39,173 nt of DNA from SKLM01 sp964450435 (GTDB taxonomy: Bacteria > Chloroflexota > Anaerolineae > B4-G1): positions 1 to 39,173 of the forward strand of contig CAYVCX010000024.1 of NCBI GenBank assembly GCA_964450435.1, given 5' to 3'. A program made the position numbers and the translations under genes. Each line of letters begins with the position of its first letter. Position 1 is the first letter of the stretch. Positions 34,332 through 39,173 of the stretch are shown here, piece by piece. Below the pieces are notes generated by a model, which saw only the letters and a list, made by a program, of their open reading frames with translations, was not told the origin of the DNA and searched no databases.

Positions 34332-35529
34332 CGGAAAGAGACTCCTCCTCAGGTAGAAACTCGGATAGAATGCTCGGCACATTCCCACGGCGCCTGAGAG
34401 CCCGCAGCAGGTGCGTTACACCCAGTCCCACCACGAAGCCCACCGCCATGTTGGTGACCACCGACACGGCAGCCGTCACCCCGGCCAGCACCAGCTTCCA
34501 TCCCCGCAGCTTCACCGCCCCCTTGCCCAGCTGAATAGCCACCATAAACATCATCCCCCCTATCAGCGGCATCGGAAAGCCCATCAGGATGTTGGCGATA
34601 GATCGGCTGAGGAACAGCCCCAGAGAGATCTCGATCAGCCCCTCCAGGATGGGCGTGCCCCCCGTGCGGGCCCCAAAGTAGTACTGACCCGCCAGTCCTT
34701 GCGCGCCGTGACACGTTGGCATCCCGCCAAAGAAGCAGACTATCACGTTGATGATGCCCATGTTCAGCATCAGCTTGCGTTCGCTCACCGGCTTGTCGGG
34801 GAAGTAGTCTCGGATCACCGCCGCGGCAGCGATGACGGCGTTGGTGATCGAAAGGGGGATTTGGGCGAAGCCAGCCAGCACCATCCCCTCCCACATTTGG
34901 TCCAGGCGGGGAAGAGTGAGAGGTGGCAGAGTGACATCGAATACCACCACCTCCTGAAGCTCTCCCCGCCAGGCCATCAGACCCACGCCCAGGGCCATAA
35001 TTACCACAGCCGCCGGCGCGTACCGGTTTTTGCGCAACAGCACCGCCACTGCCACCGCCAACAGGCCCAGAAGCGGAGCTGGCGCCATCATCTCCAACGC
35101 CCGCCAACCCAGCATCACTGCCAGAGCGATCTGGATGCCGCGCACCAGGAAGAGGGGCGTGATCGACACGAGCTCCCGCAACACGCCGGTGAACACGAGG
35201 AAAAGCCAGACCAGCCCCAGGCTAAACGCAGAGGAGTGAATCAGAGAGGGCGGCCACTCCTGGGCGATCGCCGTCACCGCCACGACCTTCTTCGGCTCCA
35301 GAGGCATCGGCAAGCGATAGATCAAGCCCAGCGCGATGTTAGCCAGACCCATCATGATGAACAGGCCAGCGGGATCGAGCCCGTTGACAGCGATATACCC
35401 GATGGCCAACGGGAAGAGCGTACCGAAATCCCCCATCGATCCGCCGAGCTCCCGGAGGTTGAATTCAAAGTCGGGGTACCCGCCTCGTTCCGGCCCCGAA
35501 CCTGCGTCGCTCCTCCCCCGTCGAATCAT
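34324..35529 (-). CDS. MOT1/SulP-related molybdate or sulfate transporter
   Basis: A 401-residue membrane protein of the MFS_MOT1/SulP superfamily. It opens with FNLRELGGSMGDFGTLFPLAIGY, the hallmark of the molybdate-transporter branch, and later has PLEPKKVVAVTAIAQEW and FAQIPLSITNAVIAAAAV followed by MPTCHGAQGLAGQYYFGARTGG, the second conserved anion-pocket region. About ten helices. Members import molybdate in plants and algae; bacterial homologues are annotated as putative sulfate/molybdate carriers, so the ion is not certain. The aldehyde ferredoxin oxidoreductase and MoaD proteins to the right make molybdate or tungstate attractive. The ATG at 35529 is 72 bases after the ArsR gene and has a weak GCGGAGA upstream. 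Confidence 0.9.
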   Translation of the reverse strand: MIRRGRSDAGSGPERGGYPDFEFNLRELGGSMGDFGTLFPLAIGYIAVNGLDPAGLFIMMGLANIALGLIYRLPMPLEPKKVVAVTAIAQEWPPSLIHSSAFSLGLVWLFLVFTGVLRELVSITPLFLVRGIQIALAVMLGWRALEMMAPAPLLGLLAVAVAVLLRKNRYAPAAVVIMALGVGLMAWRGELQEVVVFDVTLPPLTLPRLDQMWEGMVLAGFAQIPLSITNAVIAAAAVIRDYFPDKPVSERKLMLNMGIINVIVCFFGGMPTCHGAQGLAGQYYFGARTGGTPILEGLIEISLGLFLSRSIANILMGFPMPLIGGMMFMVAIQLGKGAVKLRGWKLVLAGVTAAVSVVTNMAVGFVVGLGVTHLLRALRRRGNVPSILSEFLPEEESLSDE

Positions 35530-35601
35530 TCTCCGCTAACATCTCCCGTCGGCATTCCAGGGTCCCCATCCACGACCGGCCTCCCCAAACAGGTGCGAAG
35601 T

Positions 35602-35943
35602 TCACTCGGTTCCTGAGCGCTCTCCCTGCCCTTCAGACAGGCGTGCAGAGAACAGATCCGCACCGAGCAGCTCCTGGCTCAGCCTCCGGTACGCCATCAA
35701 CTGTTCCTCGTCCAGGAAGTAGTGGATTCGGTAGCCCCGCCTCTCCTTGTGTACCAACCCCAGGTCCTTGAGCACACGCAGGTGCTGGGACACATTTGAA
35801 GACGTCGTCTCCAGCTCCGCAGCCAGCCGTCCCACGCAAAGAGCGCTGCCCGGCTCCTGCCGCGCCAACATGGCCACTAGGCTCAGCCGGGTCTCGTCCC
35901 CCAGAGCCTTGAAGAAGCGCACCAGCTTATCCGTGTGTTCCAT
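35602..35943 (-). CDS. ArsR-family transcriptional regulator
   Basis: A 113-residue winged-helix regulator. The fold runs VRFFKALGDETRLSLVAMLA, then the recognition region ETTSSNVSQHLRVLKDLGLV and the wing HKERRGYRIHYFLDEEQL. The classical ELCVCDL metal site is not present; the region reads SALCVGRLAAEL with one Cys, so metal sensing is not assured. The start is either the ATG at 35943 or a TTG at 35952, which has AAGGA four bases upstream; I prefer the ATG. A good promoter lies 36 bases upstream. It is the likely regulator of the transporter genes that follow. Confidence 0.92.
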   Translation of the reverse strand: MEHTDKLVRFFKALGDETRLSLVAMLARQEPGSALCVGRLAAELETTSSNVSQHLRVLKDLGLVHKERRGYRIHYFLDEEQLMAYRRLSQELLGADLFSARLSEGQGERSGTE

Positions 35944-35978
35944 ACCCTTCAATCAGTCCTTAAGCAACTACTAAATCA

Positions 35979-36007
35979 ATTCTAGCAGAAAAGCTCCCAC
36001 TCGTCAA
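35979..36007 (-). promoter_or_regulatory. Promoter of the arsR-transporter operon
   Basis: On the minus strand TTGACG at 36002-36007 and TAGAAT at 35979-35984 are separated by exactly 17 bases. The arsR start follows about 36 bases downstream. No clear ArsR operator palindrome was identified in that leader. Confidence 0.7.
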
Positions 36008-36063
36008 ACCGCCGCACCAGAGCCCTGAAAAACACCTCGCACCACCGAACCCACCCCCCCCAC

Positions 36064-36084
36064 CACCGCCTGTTCACGGCGGTG
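36064..36084. repeat. GC-rich hairpin (downstream of the redox cluster)
   Basis: Perfect 7-base arms CACCGCC and GGCGGTG around a 7-base loop. It lies between the 86-residue protein gene and the arsR promoter. No T tract follows, so a termination role is only possible by position. Confidence 0.45.
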
Positions 36085-36151
36085 CTCAATCCCACCCCGC
36101 CAGCACCCCGAGTTTTCGGCTGCCGTCCTCTCGTTGATATCTACCACGCGC

Positions 36152-36181
36152 AACCGCCGACCCGGGGGCTGGTCGGCGGTT
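36152..36181 (-). terminator. Candidate terminator hairpin
   Basis: Perfect 11-base arms AACCGCCGACC and GGTCGGCGGTT enclose an 8-base loop, about 100 bases past the stop of the 86-residue protein gene. No T run follows in the direction of transcription, so this would not be a classical intrinsic terminator. The rest of 35985-36279 shows no gene. Confidence 0.4.
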
Positions 36182-36279
36182 CAGTCCATCTTGCCGCTCC
36201 CTTCTCTGCTGGAGGGCGCGCTTCCTTCACTCCATTATGGCCCAGATCCTCCCACCGGGAAGATGGCATCCTCAGCTCA

Positions 36280-36540
36280 TCAGTCGCCTTCCAGGTAGTA
36301 CAGCTCTGGAACCTCCTCAAACGCCGCCCGGAACGCGGGCTTGAGCCGGTCGTAAGCCCACACCACCTCCTCATCTCTCAGACTCCCGTCGCCCAGCAAG
36401 TACCTGACCAGACGAGACGCGTTCACACCCCCACCGACATCCTCTCCCTGCCGCAGCAGCGTGCCGACGGCATCCTCCACGAACGCCGGTGTCACGCTGG
36501 CTCGCACTTCCTTCACCCTTTGTCTCAGCTTCTCGTCCAC
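36280..36540 (-). CDS. Conserved-looking 86-residue protein, function unknown
   Basis: A small helical protein beginning VDEKLRQRVKEVRASVTPAF and ending FEEVPELYYLEGD. Charged and hydrophobic residues alternate as in a compact helical bundle; there are no Cys, no membrane helix and no signal peptide. Start is a GTG at 36540 with AGGGG four bases upstream. It is 72 bases after the glutaredoxin-like gene in the same orientation and may be cotranscribed with it. No family is recognised. Confidence 0.6.
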   Translation of the reverse strand: MDEKLRQRVKEVRASVTPAFVEDAVGTLLRQGEDVGGGVNASRLVRYLLGDGSLRDEEVVWAYDRLKPAFRAAFEEVPELYYLEGD

Positions 36541-36612
36541 AACACCCCTATCCGTCCCCTGCCTAGCTCTGACGATACCCTGTCCGACCGCCGGTCGGAT
36601 CCCTCACACCTT

Positions 36613-36831
36613 TCAGGTGCCGTGAAACCCAACCTCCACCCCTTTGTCGGGCCACACGATGGTCGGCACCTCCCCGCGTCCCCCGTTCAGCATCAGCATC
36701 TCGTGCAGCCGACGGGGCTCCTTCTCCACATCGTACGAGACGTACTCGCGGCCCTCGTGATCCAGCTTGCGCAGCAAGGCCCGCGTGTACGGGCAGCCCC
36801 GCTTACCGTAGACTTCTACGACCTCCGCCAT
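36613..36831 (-). CDS. Glutaredoxin-like protein
   Basis: A 72-residue minimal thioredoxin-fold protein. It begins MAEVVEVYGKRGCPYTRALL with a CPYT active site, a monothiol-type variant of the CPYC motif (second Cys replaced by Thr), followed by YVSYDVEKEPRRLHEM, the cis-Pro loop EVPTIVWPDK and VEVGFHGT. Proteins of this size include NrdH and Grx-like redox partners. The ATG at 36831 has AGGAGG eight bases upstream; a longer in-frame N-terminus has none. It lies 121 bases after the thioredoxin-fold gene and 72 before the 86-residue protein gene. Confidence 0.9.
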   Translation of the reverse strand: MAEVVEVYGKRGCPYTRALLRKLDHEGREYVSYDVEKEPRRLHEMLMLNGGRGEVPTIVWPDKGVEVGFHGT

Positions 36832-36952
36832 AAGCACGTCCTCCTGTCCGGTCACAGTCAACTGCCTGTAATTGTCCGGCCTGCAAAGGCCAGGAGTGGC
36901 CATTCCCGGGTGCCCACCTGTCCTCCACCCATCGGGCGACCGGCCCCGACCC

Positions 36953-37228
36953 TCACTCCTCCTCGCCGTTCAGCGCCTCCCGCAGCCACGTGACCACTTC
37001 ATCCACCCTCGGGACGCGCCCGGCGCAGACGACCACCTCGTTCACCACCAAACCGGGCGTGCCCAGTATGTCGTACTCCATGATCTTGCCGAACTGCGTA
37101 ACGTGCTGCACCGTCGCTTCCAGCTCAGGCTCCTCCTCGGCCAGCTTCTCCAGTGCCTCCACCGCGTTCTCTTCGACCCGCCGGCAGTTGGGGCAGCCCG
37201 GTCCCAGAATCTTGATCTTGAGTGCCAT
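36953..37228 (-). CDS. Thioredoxin-fold redox-active disulfide protein
   Basis: A 91-residue protein of the small redox-active disulfide family (Thioredoxin_3, as in methanogen MTH895). It starts MALKIKILGPGCPNCRRVEE with a CPNC active site, then a helix and strand (LEATVQHVTQFGKIMEYDI), the cis-Pro loop GTPGLVVNEVVVCAGRVP and a C-terminal helix. It probably reduces or isomerises disulfides with a partner such as a thioredoxin reductase, not seen here. The ATG at 37228 follows GGAGGG by seven bases, better than the two codons upstream. Confidence 0.92.
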   Translation of the reverse strand: MALKIKILGPGCPNCRRVEENAVEALEKLAEEEPELEATVQHVTQFGKIMEYDILGTPGLVVNEVVVCAGRVPRVDEVVTWLREALNGEEE

Positions 37229-37265
37229 CTCCATTCCCTCCTCCAACCTGTGATTTTCGACTACG

Positions 37266-37550
37266 CTACAACTTCGGTTCTCGGCTCAACGCAATCTCCA
37301 GCCTGATGGAGTTGTCCACCAGGCTCTCTGTCTCTGCTGGCTTCAACGAATGCCGCGCGCCAGCCTCGTCCCTGTCCACATCCTCATCACCCGCCACCTT
37401 CGCGCTCATCGGCTGCAGTCCGGGCTCAGTGACCAGCTCGCTGCGGTCCGGCTCCACGGGTTTGGTGCGCTCCTTCCCGGCAGGTCCCGAATTGCCGATC
37501 CAGACTGAATCGTTCGCTCGCCCGGACGAACTTCACCACGCGTGTCTTGC
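37266..37550 (-). pseudogene. Small gene of unknown function, apparently frameshifted
   Basis: The 3' part reads from a GTG at 37457, VEPDRSELVTEPGLQPMSAK, to REPKL before a TAG at 37266, with codons very rich in G/C at third position. The same codon bias continues upstream in another frame (GKTRVVKFVRASERFSLDRQFG). Removing one G from the GGG run near 37493 joins them as one protein of about 90 residues. A 5' start is not clear: GTG GTG at about 37537 is possible. No family is recognised. The zinc-ribbon gene ends about 40 bases upstream. Confidence 0.4.
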
Positions 37551-37592
37551 CCGTAATCGCGAACGCGCCCTCTCTGTCCGGACTCAGCGCCC

Positions 37593-37805
37593 TCAGGCTG
37601 CCTGCAGCCCCTTCTTCTCGCACTCCATACACAGATCTGTCTTCCGATTGGTGGAGTACACAAGGCCACACCCAGGGCACGTCACCTTTCGCAGGCTGCT
37701 CGTCTTCCTCCGTCGCGGTCGCATCTCCGGCGGCAGCGCTCCAAAGCCGTCCTCCACGCACGTGCATTCCAGCGCCTGTTCCTCTCTCTCGTTCGACTCA
37801 CTCAT
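37593..37805 (-). CDS. Small zinc-ribbon protein
   Basis: A 70-residue protein. A basic stretch RPRRRKTSSLRK precedes a zinc ribbon with Cys pairs in VTCPGCGLVYS and LCMECEKK; an additional CTC lies near residue 14. The arrangement CxxC-x13-CxxC is a classic treble-clef-like knuckle. Function is unknown; it could bind a protein or nucleic acid. The ATG at 37805 has a G-rich stretch upstream but no strong AGGAGG. It follows the 61-residue gene by 10 bases. Confidence 0.65.
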   Translation of the reverse strand: MSESNEREEQALECTCVEDGFGALPPEMRPRRRKTSSLRKVTCPGCGLVYSTNRKTDLCMECEKKGLQAA

Positions 37806-37815
37806 ACGCCCCCGT

Positions 37816-38001
37816 CTACCCCCCAGGCCAACGTCCAGCCTTACCCGGCTTCCGCTCCTCGCTCGTCGCGACACCATCCGGCCAAACACACCTCTCGACA
37901 AGCCCCCGCGTCTCCACCAGCCCCGGCATCGTCTCCAGAACCTCTTCAGCCTCAGCCTGCGCCAGCCGAGAGGTCACCACCGGGCCCTCCCTGCGCGTCA
38001 T
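37816..38001 (-). CDS. Possible 61-residue protein, perhaps the tail of a frameshifted zinc-finger gene
   Basis: The frame reads MTRREGPVVTSRLAQAEAEE and ends GKAGRWPGG, with strong G/C bias at third positions. GCGGAG lies close to its ATG. Immediately upstream another frame reads LECVTCRQPWMAVCPACGSS, with two CxxC pairs, up to a TGA at 38028. Restoring one C at about 38030 would fuse them into one zinc-ribbon protein. No start with a ribosome site is clear for the fused form, although AGAGGAGG sits near 38098. The gap 38002-38294 holds nothing else recognisable. Confidence 0.4.
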   Translation of the reverse strand: MTRREGPVVTSRLAQAEAEEVLETMPGLVETRGLVERCVWPDGVATSEERKPGKAGRWPGG

Positions 38002-38294
38002 CACTCCGCCAGCCTCCCGCAACCCGCTCAGCTGCTGCCGCACGCCGGGCAGACAGCCATCCAGGGCTGTCTGCAGGTGACACACTCAAGCCTGCCTCCT
38101 CTGCACGTCGCCCACCGCGTGGGGCCAACCTCGCTGGGAAAGATAATGCGAGATCTCCAACAGCTGCCCCTATCTCTCGCTGCCCCGTCCTGGTCAACCA
38201 TCATATCTACGTGCCTGCATACGCTACACCGCCCGCCACCGTTTGTCAAGCTAGGAGCCGCCGCTGCGCCTCGGCGCCCGTACGCCGGCGTGCT

Positions 38295-38583
38295 TCACAG
38301 ATCAGAGAAGTCCATCAGCGTCGCCCGGCCATCTTCCGGCGGCTCCGCTCTCCCGTCCAGATCTCGGACGACATCCCGCCCCCCCCAGCATCAGGGTATA
38401 GGATCCGAGCAGGTCTCACCTATCCTTGCTGATCACCTCTCCCACCAGCTCCGGTGCTGCCCGCGCCAGGGCCTCCACCGCGTCTCGCCACGTCGCATCA
38501 GCCTGCAGCGAGAGGCTCACCTCTCCGCGCCCCGCCACGATCCGTGCCGCTCCCATCAGCTCCACGACTATTCCCTTGCTCAT
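38295..38583 (-). pseudogene. Second MoaD/ThiS-like gene, broken
   Basis: It starts MSKGIVVELMGAARIVAGRG at 38583 and continues through WRDAVEALARAAPELVGEVI, a beta-grasp sulfur-carrier pattern. A TGA at 38416-38418 interrupts it (SKDR*DLLGSYTLMLGG). The frame then breaks at a run of eight G (38379-38386); with seven G it would continue RDVVRDLDGRAEPPEDGRA to TLMDFSDL and a TGA at 38295. The intact protein would be about 95 residues. Notably the restored C-terminus does not end in Gly-Gly, so even the ancestral protein may not have been a standard sulfur donor. GGAGG precedes the ATG. Confidence 0.75.
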
Positions 38584-38678
38584 ATGCCCTCCAGGGTCCA
38601 CGCCTCACCGCGGCTGGCGAACCCCGTGTCGATCCTCCAGGCGCGAATCCGCTCTATCCGCCAAGGTTCAAGCGCCGC

Positions 38679-38906
38679 TTATCCACCTCCCATAACCGCG
38701 ATGAGCTTCAGCGTCTCCCCATCCCGGGGGCGGTACTCCAGGTTCACCATCTCGTCGTCGTCCCCAAGCACCGCGGCCACCAGCGCTGGCTCGATCCCCG
38801 TCTCCTTCAGCATCTCGGTCACCGTGGGACCAGCCGCCATCTCTATCCGTTCCTGCCCATCAGCGTACTCCTTCAAGCCCCCCGCGGGTATCAGAATCAC
38901 ACTCAT
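38679..38906 (-). CDS. MoaD/ThiS-family sulfur-carrier-like protein
   Basis: A 75-residue beta-grasp protein. MSVILIPAGGLKEYADGQER begins the fold, then AAGPTVTEMLKETGI, a strand YRPRDGETLKLIAVM and a terminal Gly-Gly-Gly. The Gly-Gly end is what MoaD and ThiS need for activation to thiocarboxylate. Such proteins are frequently encoded beside aldehyde ferredoxin oxidoreductases, where they may supply sulfur for the tungsten or molybdenum pterin cofactor. The ATG at 38906 overlaps the oxidoreductase stop (ATGA), so the two are translationally coupled. Confidence 0.9.
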   Translation of the reverse strand: MSVILIPAGGLKEYADGQERIEMAAGPTVTEMLKETGIEPALVAAVLGDDDEMVNLEYRPRDGETLKLIAVMGGG

Positions 38907-39173
38907 CCTGCGTATGTCCCCACCAGCTCCGCCAATCCCATCTCCTCCAGCGTCTCAGCGGTCGGAACCCCGTTCTCGTCCCAGCCTCGCTGCTCATAGT
39001 AATAGTCGAGCATCTCCTGGGCGGCCTCCGGCGGCGTGAACTGCCCCTCGGTAGGTCCACTCCTGGCTGGCTCCTCCACGAAGCGCGGCGCCGGTGCGTC
39101 CCACTGACGTCCAAAGTCCTCCACATCCCGCACCCAGATCATCCGGGTCAGATTCCATACCCGCTCCGAGATG
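38903..39173 (-). CDS. Aldehyde ferredoxin oxidoreductase, C-terminal end (cut by the window)
   Basis: The last 90 or so codons of a longer gene that continues past the right edge of the window. The visible protein reads ISERVWNLTRMIWVRDVEDF, a stretch characteristic of the C-terminal domain of tungsten/molybdopterin aldehyde ferredoxin oxidoreductases, then PPEAAQEMLDYYYEQRGWDE and the GVPTAETLEEMGLAELV end. The enzyme oxidises aldehydes to acids with ferredoxin as electron acceptor, using a bis-pterin W or Mo centre and a 4Fe-4S cluster located upstream of what is seen. It is coupled to a MoaD/ThiS-like gene by ATGA, and a MOT1-type transporter lies 3.4 kb downstream. Confidence 0.88.
   Translation of the reverse strand, partial: ISERVWNLTRMIWVRDVEDFGRQWDAPAPRFVEEPARSGPTEGQFTPPEAAQEMLDYYYEQRGWDENGVPTAETLEEMGLAELVGTYAG

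Noticed and set aside
18700..38420. Reassignment of TGA to a sense codon, suggested by two in-frame TGAs
   Set aside because: TGA is used as the normal stop in most genes here, including every ATGA overlap, so the two cases are better explained as mutations or errors.
37222..39039. Plus-strand frame of 605 codons
   Set aside because: It runs antisense across the thioredoxin-fold, zinc-ribbon and MoaD-like genes, which have clear motifs and ribosome sites. It is a mirror of their codon bias.

Overview
This is about 39 kb of GC-rich bacterial DNA in which every gene I can support is read from the minus strand, so transcription runs from the right end to the left. No rRNA, tRNA, CRISPR array, complete insertion sequence or phage gene was recognised. 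The gene set combines a tungsten/molybdenum-type aldehyde ferredoxin oxidoreductase, MoaD/ThiS proteins, a molybdate transporter, a PadR regulator paired with a Cys/His-rich small protein, dodecin, SIMPL and DUF2267 proteins, and many ABC exporters. It fits an anaerobic or facultative, possibly thermophilic bacterium; Chloroflexota is my best guess, but it is an inference from gene content and not a marker-gene result.

Layout, in the direction of transcription (right to left). (1) 39173-38295: the C-terminus of an aldehyde ferredoxin oxidoreductase, a coupled intact MoaD/ThiS-like protein, and a second MoaD/ThiS-like gene broken by a stop and a frameshift. (2) 38001-36280: small zinc-ribbon and uncharacterised proteins, then a thioredoxin-fold protein, a glutaredoxin-like protein and an unknown 86-residue protein; hairpins follow. 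(3) 35943-30896: an ArsR-family regulator with a good sigma-70-type promoter, a MOT1-type molybdate/sulfate transporter, and two tandem ABC-2 export pairs, probably one operon. (4) 30775-30160: a PadR regulator with a strong promoter and overlapping palindrome, followed by a small Cys/His-rich coiled-coil protein. (5) 29881-26194: a tightly coupled operon of a NapH-like membrane iron-sulfur protein, a cupin, a PIG-L deacetylase, an ABC ATPase and an ABC-2 permease. (6) 25592-23787: oligoendopeptidase F with its own promoter. (7) 23410-19224: a MarR regulator with a promoter/operator and a heterodimeric ABC exporter with one degenerate ATP site. (8) 19086-14752: a broken membrane protein gene, then an ABC ATPase and two large ABC-2 permeases. 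(9) 14751-13184: about 1.6 kb with no gene I can defend. (10) 13183-9225: a promoter with short ORFs, a SIMPL-domain lipoprotein, a DUF2267 protein, and three tandem paralogous two-domain proteins of unknown function. (11) 8532-200: a Lon-related protease coupled to a two-domain universal stress protein, a frameshifted CmpX-like membrane channel protein, a SixA-like phosphatase, dodecin, a PEBP-family protein and an MgtC/DUF4010 membrane protein.

Two themes stand out. One is export and stress: eleven ABC transporter genes lie within 20 kb, with MarR, PadR and ArsR regulators at the heads of their transcription units. The other is disrupted reading frames: three genes are clearly broken by small indels, two of them in G runs and accompanied by an in-frame TGA, and two more small genes look shifted. 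This is either real decay or an error-prone assembly. Several genes are translationally coupled through ATGA overlaps, which supports the operon assignments.
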